DNA of 64,000 nt. Origin: Oricola nitratireducens (GTDB taxonomy: Bacteria > Pseudomonadota > Alphaproteobacteria > Rhizobiales > Rhizobiaceae). Location of the stretch: assembly GCF_014904745.1 (NCBI RefSeq), contig NZ_JACZCS010000044.1, positions 1-64,000 of the forward strand. Reading direction: 5' to 3'. The notes beneath the pieces were generated by a model. The model did no database searches. It had not been told where the DNA came from and saw only the letters and a program-made list of their open reading frames with translations. The position numbers and the translations under genes are program-made. This document shows, in pieces, positions 34,103 through 42,389 of the stretch (the stretch's first letter is position 1; every line of letters starts with the position of its first letter).

Positions 34103-35368
34103 TCAGGCCGCGTCGGTTCGCTTGCCCGAGCTGGCCGCGAAACGCGAGCGGGCGCGCATGAAATCGAGCATGCGCGGCGCGATCTCGGTGCGGAAGCGCG
34201 AGCCGTTAAAGACGCCGTAATGGCCGACGCGCGGCTGTTCGTAATGCATCTTCATCGCATCGGGAATGGACGAGCACAAAGCATGGGCGGACTTCGTCTG
34301 GCCCCGCCCGGTGATGTCATCGTTCTCGCCCTCGATGGTCAGCATCGCGACGCGGCGGATCGCCGCCGGATCGACCGGCTCGCCGCGATGCGTCATGGTC
34401 CCGTTCGCAAGGGCGTGCTTGATGAAGACGACGTCGACCGTCTGGAGATAGAACTCGGCGGTCAGGTCCATGACGGCGAGATACTCGTCATAGAAATCGC
34501 GGTGCTTCTCGGCGGAATCGCCGTCGTCGCGCACCAGATGCATGAAGAAATCCTTCTGCGCGATCAGGTGGCGGTCGAGGTTCATCGACATGAAGCCGGT
34601 CAGTTGCAGGAAGCCCGGATAGACGTTGCGCATGAAGCCCGGATTGGGGAACGGCACCTGCATGATGGCGTTCTTCTCGAACCACTCGATGTCCTTTTCC
34701 TCGACGAGGCGGTTCACGGCGGTCGGGTTGCAGCGGGTGTCGATCGGGCCACCCATCAGCGTCATCGACAGAGGCACGTTGGGATCGTCGCGGCCCTCCA
34801 TCAGGGCGACGGCGGCAAGTACCGGCACCGAGGGCTGGCAGACGCCGACGATATGGGTCTCGGGGCCGAGCAGATGCAGCATCTCGACCACGTAGTCGAT
34901 ATAGTCGTCGAGATCGAAACTGCCGTCCGCGAGCGGCACGCTGCGCGCATCGATCCAGTCGGTAATGTACACATCGGCATCCGGCAGCAGACGCTCGACC
35001 GTGCCGCGCAGCAGCGTCGCATAGTGGCCGGACATCGGCGCGACAAGAAGGACCTTGGGATCCTGGGGGCGCGGTTCGGAAAGCCGGCGCTGGAAATGAA
35101 TCAGATTGCAAAACGGCTTGGACCAGACGATCGTTTCGTCGACGTCGACGGTTTTGCCGTCGATCTCGGTCTGCGGCAGTTCGAAGGCCGGTTTGCCGTA
35201 ACGGCGCGTGGTACGCTCGAAAACCTCGCACCAGGCGGCTGCCGTGCGGCCCGCCCTGGTCATCGAAATCGGGTTCAGCGGATTGCGGTAAAACAGGCGC
35301 GTGGCGTCCACCGCGGCCCGCCATGGCTGCATCAGCGCGTGGTTCATTTCATAGAGATGGTAGAACAT
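34103..35368 (-). CDS. phaZ: intracellular poly(3-hydroxybutyrate) depolymerase
   Basis: The protein is 421 residues, the usual length for PhaZ of the Rhizobiales/Ralstonia intracellular type. The nucleophile is a Cys (C177 in VGVCQPSVP) in a lipase-box-like turn, as in this PhaZ type. Other conserved parts are MFYHLYEMNHALMQPWRAA at the N-terminus, and MLTIEGENDDI and HYGVFNGSRFR near the C-terminus (catalytic Asp and His region). It mobilises stored PHB. The start at 35368 fits the family and has AAGGCAGG upstream. A PhaR-like site and a large dyad lie upstream. Confidence 0.92.
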   Translation of the reverse strand: MFYHLYEMNHALMQPWRAAVDATRLFYRNPLNPISMTRAGRTAAAWCEVFERTTRRYGKPAFELPQTEIDGKTVDVDETIVWSKPFCNLIHFQRRLSEPRPQDPKVLLVAPMSGHYATLLRGTVERLLPDADVYITDWIDARSVPLADGSFDLDDYIDYVVEMLHLLGPETHIVGVCQPSVPVLAAVALMEGRDDPNVPLSMTLMGGPIDTRCNPTAVNRLVEEKDIEWFEKNAIMQVPFPNPGFMRNVYPGFLQLTGFMSMNLDRHLIAQKDFFMHLVRDDGDSAEKHRDFYDEYLAVMDLTAEFYLQTVDVVFIKHALANGTMTHRGEPVDPAAIRRVAMLTIEGENDDITGRGQTKSAHALCSSIPDAMKMHYEQPRVGHYGVFNGSRFRTEIAPRMLDFMRARSRFAASSGKRTDAA

Positions 35369-35449
35369 CGCCTGCCTGCCTTTCTGTCCGGGCCGGCAAA
35401 CCGACGCGGCACGCATTCTCTGCGGACGGAAAAGTTAACATGTATAGTG

Positions 35450-35493
35450 TGCAATGCAACATGTTCCGTACGTATACACTACGGAAGTTGCAT
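35450..35493. promoter_or_regulatory. PhaR-like site and large inverted repeat upstream of phaZ
   Basis: TGCAATGCA (35450-35458) fits the TGCRNYGCA core reported for PhaR of Bradyrhizobium. It overlaps an interrupted 14-bp dyad: ATGCAAC (35454-35460) plus TTCCGTA (35464-35470) pairs with TACGGAA (35480-35486) plus GTTGCAT (35487-35493), with a 3-base bulge and a 9-base loop. The region is AT-rich against the local background and lies 82-125 bases before the phaZ start. Confidence 0.55.
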
Positions 35494-35511
35494 AAAAGAT
35501 TCGCCGCATAT

Positions 35512-36027
35512 TCACAATTTGCGGATCATCAACACCCTGTCGCCGATTTCGGCCCCGGCGGGCACTTCCAGTTCGAATTGCCTGCAGATCGCTTCCGGAA
35601 CGGCAGCCGGATCGACGGCGAGAAAGCCCCGGCGGGCGTAAAAAGGCGCGTTGAAGGGCACGTCGCGGAATGTCGACAGCCCGATAGCGGTGTGAAACGC
35701 CCGTCCGGCGCGCTCGATGATGGCGTTCAGGAGCGCCGTTCCGATGCCGCGGCGCATGACATCCGGCTCCACCGACAATTCCTTGAGCCAGTATATGCCG
35801 CCGATCTCGCCGGCGACGGCGAATCCGAGCAGGCGGTCATCGCCGTCAGCGGCCACGACGGCGGTGTTGGACGACACGAAATCGGCGAAATCGTCACGGG
35901 ACGACGGCGTTTCGGCGACCTCGGGAAATCCGTGCCTTGAGAACAGCTTCGCGGCCCGCGCCTCCAGCGCATGCAGGCCGGGCAGGTCGTCCGCCTTCAG
36001 TTCGCGGACGAGGAACCCGCGCGGCAA
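35512..36027 (-). CDS. GNAT-family N-acetyltransferase
   Basis: This 171-residue protein has the acetyl-CoA-binding motif A (VEPDVMRRGIGTALLNAII) and beta4/beta5 segments (GFAVAGEIGGIYWLKELSV; NAPFYARRGFLAVD). The substrate is not predictable. The gene lies 11 bases after the DUF1330 gene and continues the minus-strand run that begins at dnaK. Confidence 0.85.
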   Translation of the reverse strand: MPRGFLVRELKADDLPGLHALEARAAKLFSRHGFPEVAETPSSRDDFADFVSSNTAVVAADGDDRLLGFAVAGEIGGIYWLKELSVEPDVMRRGIGTALLNAIIERAGRAFHTAIGLSTFRDVPFNAPFYARRGFLAVDPAAVPEAICRQFELEVPAGAEIGDRVLMIRKL

Positions 36028-36038
36028 GCGCGGCGCAA

Positions 36039-36332
36039 TCAGGCTTCGACGCCCTCGACGACGATCAGTTCGCCGTCGGCGATCTCCTGGCGGATCTTGC
36101 GCGCGGCGGCATAGGCCGGCGAATTGTAGCAGGCGAGCGCCTTTTCGAAGCTTTCGAACTCGACCACGACATTGCGCGGCCGACCCTCGCCCTCGACAGC
36201 GTCACATTTGCCGCCGCGTACGAGGAATTTCGCGCCATACTCCTTGTAGGCCGGCATCGCCGTGGCGACGTAATCCTTGTAACGCTCGGGATCGTGCACG
36301 GTGACGCGGCCGATCCAGTATCCCTTTGCCAT
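36039..36332 (-). CDS. DUF1330 protein
   Basis: This 97-residue protein has the DUF1330 pattern: GYWIGRVTVHDPERYKDYVATAMP at the N-terminus, RGGKCDAVEGEGRPRNVVVEFES in the middle, and CYNSPAYAAARKIRQEIADGELIVVEG near the C-terminus. DUF1330 proteins have a dimeric alpha/beta-barrel (ferredoxin-like) fold; the function is unknown. It lies 24 bases after pyrF. Confidence 0.85.
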   Translation of the reverse strand: MAKGYWIGRVTVHDPERYKDYVATAMPAYKEYGAKFLVRGGKCDAVEGEGRPRNVVVEFESFEKALACYNSPAYAAARKIRQEIADGELIVVEGVEA

Positions 36333-36356
36333 GATGTCCTCCGTCAGGCTTCGCCC

Positions 36357-37058
36357 TCAGCGGGCGGATTCGATTTCTTCGAGAATTGCGAGCGCTGCTT
36401 CCCTGCGGTCCGGGGCGGCGACGATGGGGCGGCCAACAACGAGGTGGCTGGCGCCGGCGGCAATCGCGTCGGCAGGCGTGACGACACGCTTCTGGTCGCC
36501 GGCGGCGGCGCCCGCAGGCCGGATGCCCGGCGTGACGACGGCGAGATCCGGGCCGACGATGTCGCGCACCGCCTCGGCCTCGGCCGCCGAGCAGACGATG
36601 CCGCCCATGCCGGTTTTCGCCGCCTGGCGGGCGCGCTTGAGAACCAGCGTCGTGGCGGTGTCGTGGTAACCGGCGTTCGACAGGTCGGTGTCGTCCATCG
36701 AGGTCAGCACGGTAACACCGAGCAGACACAGGCCGGAGCCCGCGGCGGCCTCGACGGCGGCGGCCATCGCCTTGGGATAGGCGTGGATGGTCAGCATCGA
36801 AACGCCGGAGCGGGCGATCGCCTCGACGCCCTTGGCGACGGTGTTGTCGATGTCGAGCAGTTTCATGTCGAGGAAGACGCGTTTTCCCGCGCGCACCAGC
36901 TCGTCAGCGAGGTGCAGGCCGCCGGCGAAGGCGAGCTGGTAGCCGATCTTGTAGAAGCCGGCGGCGTCGCCGAGATTTTCGACGATCGCAGCCGCCTCGA
37001 GCACGGTCGGGACATCGAGCGCGACGATGAGCTGATCACTGGCGGTGCGGTTGGTCAT
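36357..37058 (-). CDS. pyrF: orotidine 5'-phosphate decarboxylase
   Basis: The protein is 233 residues, the standard PyrF length. The active-site signature [14 protein letters not shown] carries the Asp-Lys-Asp array, and VTPGIRP is the phosphate-binding loop. It converts OMP to UMP in pyrimidine synthesis. The start at 37058 overlaps the stop of the upstream gene (ATGA). The frame stays open further upstream, but that part is out of phase with the true upstream gene and is not expressed protein. Confidence 0.95.
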   Translation of the reverse strand: MTNRTASDQLIVALDVPTVLEAAAIVENLGDAAGFYKIGYQLAFAGGLHLADELVRAGKRVFLDMKLLDIDNTVAKGVEAIARSGVSMLTIHAYPKAMAAAVEAAAGSGLCLLGVTVLTSMDDTDLSNAGYHDTATTLVLKRARQAAKTGMGGIVCSAAEAEAVRDIVGPDLAVVTPGIRPAGAAAGDQKRVVTPADAIAAGASHLVVGRPIVAAPDRREAALAILEEIESAR

Positions 37059-37642
37059 AACAGTCCCTGCCATTCTTCCACGGTGGTCCAATCGCACAGC
37101 AAACGGCGGCTCACAAGATCGAAGGCGAAGAGATTGCCGCCGCCGGGTGGCTGATCCTCGCCGCGTGCGATCACGCGGCCGCCGAGACGGCATTTCAGCA
37201 GCGTTCCGACGGCGCCGTGGCCAACGAACAGCAGCGGAACCGAGGGATCGTGGGTGTCGAGGACCTTTCCGACCGCGGCAACGATTCGCGCCTGCGCGTC
37301 GACCGCGCGCTCCCAGCCGCGAAAACTCAGGTCCGGCGCGGCGAAGAACCGGTCGGCCGCCGCCTCGAATTCCGTCGGCGGCAGGAAGCCGGTCGCCGCG
37401 CGATCGTTCTCGCCCATGGCATCGACGATTTCGACCGGAACGCCGGCGGCAGCGCCAAGAATCACGGCGGTTTCGCGCGCCTTGGCCTCGGCACTCGACA
37501 CGATACGGCCGATCCCGGCGATCCAGGGCGCATCGCACACCGCCTCGATCCGGGCCCTGCCCTTGCCGCTGAGACTCCAGTCCGGCACCGGTTTCGCCGG
37601 ATCTATCCCGACCTGCGGATGGGTGAGGTAGACAGCGTACAC
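37055..37642 (-). CDS. histidine-phosphatase-superfamily protein with altered active-site motif
   Basis: The protein is 195 residues. The phosphoglycerate-mutase-like fold is suggested by [33 protein letters not shown] and [10 protein letters not shown] (second His). The first catalytic motif, normally RHG, reads THP (H8 kept, Arg replaced by Thr), so the phosphate pocket is altered. It may be a weak or non-catalytic member. It is translationally coupled to pyrF by a 4-base overlap. The substrate is unknown. Confidence 0.75.
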   Translation of the reverse strand: MYAVYLTHPQVGIDPAKPVPDWSLSGKGRARIEAVCDAPWIAGIGRIVSSAEAKARETAVILGAAAGVPVEIVDAMGENDRAATGFLPPTEFEAAADRFFAAPDLSFRGWERAVDAQARIVAAVGKVLDTHDPSVPLLFVGHGAVGTLLKCRLGGRVIARGEDQPPGGGNLFAFDLVSRRLLCDWTTVEEWQGLL

Positions 37643-37646
37643 TGCG

Positions 37647-38231
37647 TCAGCGCCCGCGGCCGGGCGTGCAATATTCGATCAGCGCCTTGCAGGTCCTGTC
37701 GAGCATCGCCACCTGGCGCTCTTCCGTCGGCATGCCGTCTTCGCCAAAGGCCGAGGCCGCGCCGAAGATCGACACCTGCTCGGAGACGACCTGGGTTCCG
37801 ACATTCATCATGACGGCGCGCAGGTGATAGAGGCAGCGGATGCCGCCGAGACGGCCGTCGGACGCGGCGCCGAGCGCCACCGTCAGCCCGGCAAAGGCCC
37901 GGATGCGGTGCTGGCGGTCATGGTCGACCAGGCTGACCCAGTCGATGGTGTTCTTGACCAGCGGCGGGATGGAGGCGTTGTATTCCGGGCTAGCGATGAA
38001 CAGCGCGTCATGGGCCTCCAGGAGGCGCGCCAGCTTCAGCGCGTTTTCGGGAATGCCCTCGTCTTTCCTGAGATTTTCGTCGACAAGCGGCAGCGGATAA
38101 TCGGCGAGATCGATCAGCGTGACGTCCGCTTCCATCAGCGCCAGCGTCTTGGCGGCCGCCTGGGCCAGTTGCCGGTTGAAGGAGCCGATGCGGATCGATC
38201 CGGCGAAGACGAGGATTTTCGGTGTCTGCAC
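37647..38231 (-). CDS. NADPH-dependent FMN reductase
   Basis: This 194-residue protein has the flavodoxin-like start ILVFAGSIRIGSFNRQLA and FIASPEYNASIPPLVKNTIDWVS, the FMN-phosphate and isoalloxazine loops of the NADPH-dependent FMN/quinone reductase (ChrR/ArsH-like) family. The GTG at 38231 has GGAG about 8 bases upstream and starts at the expected point. A GTG 30 bases earlier is an alternative. It reduces flavins or quinones in the cytoplasm. It lies 4 bases from the histidine-phosphatase-like gene. Confidence 0.85.
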   Translation of the reverse strand: MQTPKILVFAGSIRIGSFNRQLAQAAAKTLALMEADVTLIDLADYPLPLVDENLRKDEGIPENALKLARLLEAHDALFIASPEYNASIPPLVKNTIDWVSLVDHDRQHRIRAFAGLTVALGAASDGRLGGIRCLYHLRAVMMNVGTQVVSEQVSIFGAASAFGEDGMPTEERQVAMLDRTCKALIEYCTPGRGR

Positions 38232-38321
38232 TGGTCCCGCTCCGTTGAAGCTACGCGCCACCCGGAAGCCGGGCGCTTTCCCGGCGGCCGAACGGTATTC
38301 CAGCCGGCAACCGCAACGGCG

Positions 38322-38972
38322 TCAAACCTTGCGGCGATAGACCCAGACGCGGGCGGGCGGCAGGTTGCGGAATATCCACGAAGAGCGCGTGACGGCAAAT
38401 TCCCGCTCGTCGACGGGAACCGGCGGCAGAATGCCGTAGGAAAATTGCACGAATGGCCGCCCCGGCGCCACGGCGTCCATGGCCGCGTTGAACAGTTCAA
38501 AACGCTTTTCCTTCGGGAAATTGAGCAGCGGCAGGCCGGAAATCACGCAGTCGAAACGGTTCGGCGCGTCCGTCTTGAAGGCGGCATCGAGCGCGGCCTG
38601 AAAATTGAAGGCATCGCCCTGCAGGAAATGCGCGCCGGGAAATTTTTCCTGGAGATGGCGGCAAAAAGGGGCCGAATATTCGATCGCATAGAGGCGGTCC
38701 GCCGGCAGGCCGGTGTTGAAGATCGCCTCGGTGATCGCGCCGGTGCCGGGGCCAAGTTCGAGGACCGGCAGGCCGGAGGCCGTATCGATATTGGACGCGA
38801 TCAGCCGGGCCGTTTCCTGATGCGTCGGCGCAATTGCCCCGACCGCACGCGGCGCTCTGATGACGGTTCCGAGAAATTTGACCTGATCGACAAATCGCGC
38901 CTTGATCACCGTCTTCCGGGACAGTTTCACCGGTTTGGGTTGCAGGGCGGGTGGATAGCCGTCAGTCGCCAA
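38322..38972 (-). CDS. pmtA: phospholipid N-methyltransferase (PmtA type)
   Basis: The protein is 216 residues with SAM-binding motif [17 protein letters not shown], motif [16 protein letters not shown] and [17 protein letters not shown]. These match rhizobial PmtA, which methylates phosphatidylethanolamine to make phosphatidylcholine. The start is TTG 38972, inside the last codons of dnaJ, with AAGGAA 10 bases upstream. A position directly after dnaJ agrees with the gene order I recall in other Rhizobiales. An rRNA-adenine methyltransferase-like function is the alternative. Confidence 0.8.
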   Translation of the reverse strand: MATDGYPPALQPKPVKLSRKTVIKARFVDQVKFLGTVIRAPRAVGAIAPTHQETARLIASNIDTASGLPVLELGPGTGAITEAIFNTGLPADRLYAIEYSAPFCRHLQEKFPGAHFLQGDAFNFQAALDAAFKTDAPNRFDCVISGLPLLNFPKEKRFELFNAAMDAVAPGRPFVQFSYGILPPVPVDEREFAVTRSSWIFRNLPPARVWVYRRKV

Positions 38973-40092
38973 GGTCGAAAAATTCCTTCATGCGGGTGAA
39001 GAACCCCGTGGACTGCGGATTGTTTTCCGTCGCCGAGATAGAGTCAAACTCCTGAAGCAGTTCGCGCTGGCGTTTCGACAGGTTTTGTGGCGTTTCCACG
39101 GTAATCTGGATGTAGAGGTCGCCCATCTGGGCCTGGCGCAACACCGGCATGCCCTTGCCCTTGAGGCGGAACTGGCGGCCGGACTGGGTGCCTTCCGGCA
39201 CCTTCACGCGCGCATAGGCGCCGTCCATGGTCGCGACCTCGAACTGGCCGCCGAGCGCGGCCTTGGTCATCGAAATCGGCACCTTGCAGTAAAGATCGGA
39301 GCCGTCGCGCTGGAAAAACTCGTGCGGCTTGACGGAAATGAAGATGTAGAGATCACCCGCCGGACCGCCGCGGAAACCGGCCTCGCCCTCGCCGGCGAGA
39401 CGGATGCGGGTGCCGTCCTCGATGCCGGCCGGAATGTTGACCGAGAGCGAGCGCTCCTGGATGACACGGCCCTCGCCGTGGCAGTTGGTGCAGGGGTCCT
39501 CGATCGTCTGGCCGCGGCCGTTACAGGCCGGACAGGTACGTTCGATGGAGAAGAAACCGGAAGCGGCGCGGACGCGCCCCGCTCCGCCGCAGGTCGAGCA
39601 GGTGACCGGCTCGGAGCCCGGCGTGGCGCCGGAGCCGGAGCAGACCTCGCAGGTGATCGACGACGGCACGCGGACCTGCGCCGTCTTGCCGGCATAGGCT
39701 TCCTCGAGCGTGATTTCCATATTGTAGCGCAGATCCGCGCCACGTTCGCGGCCACCGCCCCTGCGGGAGCGTCCGCCGCCCATCATCTCGCCGAAGATAT
39801 CCTCGAAAATGTCGGAAAAACCGCCGGCCGCGCCAAATCCCGCGCCCGCGCCGCCCATGCCGCCATTCTCGAAGGCGGCGTGGCCGAAACGGTCGTAGGC
39901 CGCGCGTTTCTGCGGGTCCTTCAGGGTCTCGTAGGCCTCGTTGACTTCCTTGAATTTCGCTTCCGCGTTCTCGTCGCCCGGATTGCGATCCGGGTGGAAC
40001 TGCATGGCAAGCTTGCGGTAGGCGCTTTTCAGCGCCTTTTCATCCGCCTCGCGCGAGACCCCGAGCGTTTCGTAAAAATCGGCCTTGGCCAT
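38962..40092 (-). CDS. dnaJ: chaperone DnaJ
   Basis: The protein is 376 residues. It has a J domain with HPD ([11 protein letters not shown]) at about 31-38, a Gly/Phe-rich linker, four CxxCxGxG zinc repeats ([32 protein letters not shown]), then the substrate-binding C-terminal domains. It stimulates the ATPase of DnaK and delivers unfolded clients. It lies 72 bases after dnaK and overlaps pmtA by 11 bases. Confidence 0.97.
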   Translation of the reverse strand: MAKADFYETLGVSREADEKALKSAYRKLAMQFHPDRNPGDENAEAKFKEVNEAYETLKDPQKRAAYDRFGHAAFENGGMGGAGAGFGAAGGFSDIFEDIFGEMMGGGRSRRGGGRERGADLRYNMEITLEEAYAGKTAQVRVPSSITCEVCSGSGATPGSEPVTCSTCGGAGRVRAASGFFSIERTCPACNGRGQTIEDPCTNCHGEGRVIQERSLSVNIPAGIEDGTRIRLAGEGEAGFRGGPAGDLYIFISVKPHEFFQRDGSDLYCKVPISMTKAALGGQFEVATMDGAYARVKVPEGTQSGRQFRLKGKGMPVLRQAQMGDLYIQITVETPQNLSKRQRELLQEFDSISATENNPQSTGFFTRMKEFFDLGD

Positions 40093-40164
40093 GGTCTGCC
40101 GCTATCCCCTCAACGGAATGTCCTCCCGCGCCGGGCGCGGGAGGAACTGGCTTTCATCGCCGGA

Positions 40165-42096
40165 TCAGGCAGATTTCTTCTGGTCGTCATCGTCGTCGAT
40201 TTCCTCGAAATCGGCATCGACAACGTCGTCGTCCTTGGCCGCGTCGGAGGCGGCGTCAGCCTCGGCGGCGGCCTCTTCCTCGGCCTGCTGGGCCTCGTAC
40301 ATGGCCTGGCCAAGCTTCATGGCGGCCTCCGAGAGCGTCTGCGTCCTGGCCGTGATGGCCTCGGCGTCCGGCGTCTCGGCACCAACGGCTTCCTTCAGGT
40401 CGGCGATCCCGTCCTCGATGGCCTTGCGGTCCTCGTCGGAAATCTTGTCGCCATAATCCTTGAGAGACTTCTCGGTGGTGTCGATCAGGCTCTCGGCATG
40501 GTTCTTGGCCTCGACGGCGGCGCGGCGCGCCTTGTCGGTCTCGGCATTGGCCTCGGCGTCCTTGACCATCTTCTCGATCTCGTCGTCGGACAGGCCGCCC
40601 GATGCCTGGATGCGGATCTGGTGCTCCTTGCCGGTGCCCTTGTCCTTGGCCGAGACATTGACGATGCCGTTGGCGTCGATATCGAAGGTGACCTCGATCT
40701 GCGGCACGCCACGCGGCGCCGGCGGAATGCCGACGAGATCGAACTGGCCGAGAATCTTGTTGTCGGCCGCCATTTCACGCTCACCCTGGAAAACCCGGAT
40801 CGTCACCGCGTTCTGGTTGTCCTCGGCCGTCGAGAAGGTCTGGCCCTTCTTGGTCGGGATCGTCGTGTTGCGGTCGATCAGGCGGGTGAACACGCCGCCG
40901 AGCGTCTCGATGCCGAGCGACAGCGGCGTGACGTCGAGCAGCAGCACGTCCTTGACGTCGCCCTGCAGGACGCCGGCCTGGATGGCGGCGCCGAGCGCGA
41001 CGACCTCATCCGGGTTCACGCCCTTGTGCGGGTCCTTGCCGAAGAACTGCTTGACGACTTCCTGAACCTTGGGCATGCGTGTCATGCCGCCGACGAGGAC
41101 GACCTCGTCGATTTCGCCGGCCTTCATGCCCGCGTCCTTGAGCGCTGCCTTCATCGGTTCGATGGTGCGGTTGACGAGATCCTCGACGAGGCTCTCGAAC
41201 TTGGCGCGCGTCAGCTTCAGCGTCAGGTGCTTCGGACCAGACGCGTCGGCGGTGATGAAGGGCAGGTTGATCTCGGTCTGGGTCGAGGACGACAGCTCGA
41301 TCTTCGCCTTTTCAGACGCCTCCTTGAGGCGCTGCAGGGCGAGCTTGTCGTTCTTCAGGTCGATGCCCTGGTCCTTCTTGAACTCGGTCGCGAGATAGTC
41401 GACCAGGCGCATGTCGAAGTCTTCGCCGCCGAGGAAGGTGTCGCCGTTGGTCGACTTCACCTCGAAGACGCCGTCGCCGATCTCGAGGACGGAAACGTCG
41501 AAGGTGCCGCCGCCAAGGTCGTAGACGGCGATGGTCTTGCCTTCGTTCTTGTCGAGACCGTAGGCGAGCGCGGCAGCGGTCGGCTCGTTGATGATGCGCA
41601 GGACTTCAAGCCCGGCGATCTTGCCGGCGTCCTTGGTGGCCTGACGCTGGGCGTCGTTGAAATATGCGGGAACGGTGATGACGGCCTGTTCGACCTTCTC
41701 GCCGAGATATGCCTCGGCGGTTTCCTTCATCTTCTGAAGGACCATGGCGGAGATCTGCGACGGCGAATATTTGTCGCCGGAGACTTCAACCCACGCGTCG
41801 CCATTGCCGCCCTCGACGATCTTGTAGGGCACCATCTTCTTGTCTTTTTCGACGGTGGGATCGGAGTAGCGGCGGCCGATCAGGCGCTTGACGGCAAACA
41901 GGGTGCCTTCCGGGTTGGTGACCGCCTGGCGCTTGGCCGGCTGGCCGACGAGGCGTTCGCCATCATCGGAAAATGCCACCATGGACGGCGTGGTGCGCGC
42001 GCCTTCGGAATTCTCGATGACCTTGGCGTCCTTGCCGTCCATGACGGCGACGCAGGAGTTGGTCGTTCCAAGGTCGATACCAATAACTTTTGCCAT
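40165..42096 (-). CDS. dnaK: chaperone DnaK (Hsp70)
   Basis: The protein is 643 residues. It starts [20 protein letters not shown]. Also visible are [29 protein letters not shown] and [13 protein letters not shown] of the nucleotide domain, then the linker and substrate domain ([14 protein letters not shown]) and an acidic lid/tail ending DDDQKKSA. It is the full-length housekeeping Hsp70. An AGGAG ribosome-binding site precedes it, and an RpoH-type promoter lies about 110 bases upstream. Confidence 0.98.
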   Translation of the reverse strand: MAKVIGIDLGTTNSCVAVMDGKDAKVIENSEGARTTPSMVAFSDDGERLVGQPAKRQAVTNPEGTLFAVKRLIGRRYSDPTVEKDKKMVPYKIVEGGNGDAWVEVSGDKYSPSQISAMVLQKMKETAEAYLGEKVEQAVITVPAYFNDAQRQATKDAGKIAGLEVLRIINEPTAAALAYGLDKNEGKTIAVYDLGGGTFDVSVLEIGDGVFEVKSTNGDTFLGGEDFDMRLVDYLATEFKKDQGIDLKNDKLALQRLKEASEKAKIELSSSTQTEINLPFITADASGPKHLTLKLTRAKFESLVEDLVNRTIEPMKAALKDAGMKAGEIDEVVLVGGMTRMPKVQEVVKQFFGKDPHKGVNPDEVVALGAAIQAGVLQGDVKDVLLLDVTPLSLGIETLGGVFTRLIDRNTTIPTKKGQTFSTAEDNQNAVTIRVFQGEREMAADNKILGQFDLVGIPPAPRGVPQIEVTFDIDANGIVNVSAKDKGTGKEHQIRIQASGGLSDDEIEKMVKDAEANAETDKARRAAVEAKNHAESLIDTTEKSLKDYGDKISDEDRKAIEDGIADLKEAVGAETPDAEAITARTQTLSEAAMKLGQAMYEAQQAEEEAAAEADAASDAAKDDDVVDADFEEIDDDDDQKKSA

Positions 42097-42206
42097 TTTA
42101 TTACCTCTCCTAAGCAGACCGCCCGGACCCGTTCCGGCATTCCATCAGCGGTCCCTGTTTCCGGATTTACTTTCGTCGCCGCAGGACATGCGTCGGCGTT
42201 GCGGCG

Positions 42207-42236
42207 TATATAAGAAGCGGATTTTGCGCCTGCAAG
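42207..42236 (-). promoter_or_regulatory. RpoH (sigma-32) promoter of dnaK
   Basis: On the minus strand CTTG (42233-42236) is followed after 18 bases by CTTATATA (42207-42214). This fits the alphaproteobacterial RpoH pattern CTTG-N17/18-CYTAT. Transcription would start near 42200, giving a dnaK leader of about 100 bases. Confidence 0.7.
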
Positions 42237-42389
42237 ACTGCAAGCCGCGCGAAAATCGACGCTTTCACCGGAAAGTTCCACAGTTCGGGGCCACGGCCCG
42301 CCATCCGCCGCACCGTGAGGTTCGGGCAAGGTCATGCCGCCATGATGGGTTTCCCACCCTATCCGCAGGAGCAGACCCGTACCAAAACG

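Noticed and set aside
37059-37538. Upstream extension of the pyrF reading frame
   Set aside because: The extension is Arg-rich out-of-frame translation of the histidine-phosphatase-like gene; the ATGA overlap at 37055-37058 gives the true start.
39085-42213. Very long plus-strand open frame (over 1000 codons) opposite dnaJ-dnaK
   Set aside because: It is the antisense of two highly conserved genes in a GC-rich genome; the product is rich in Gly, Arg, Asp and Val with no fold signature and no ribosome-binding site.
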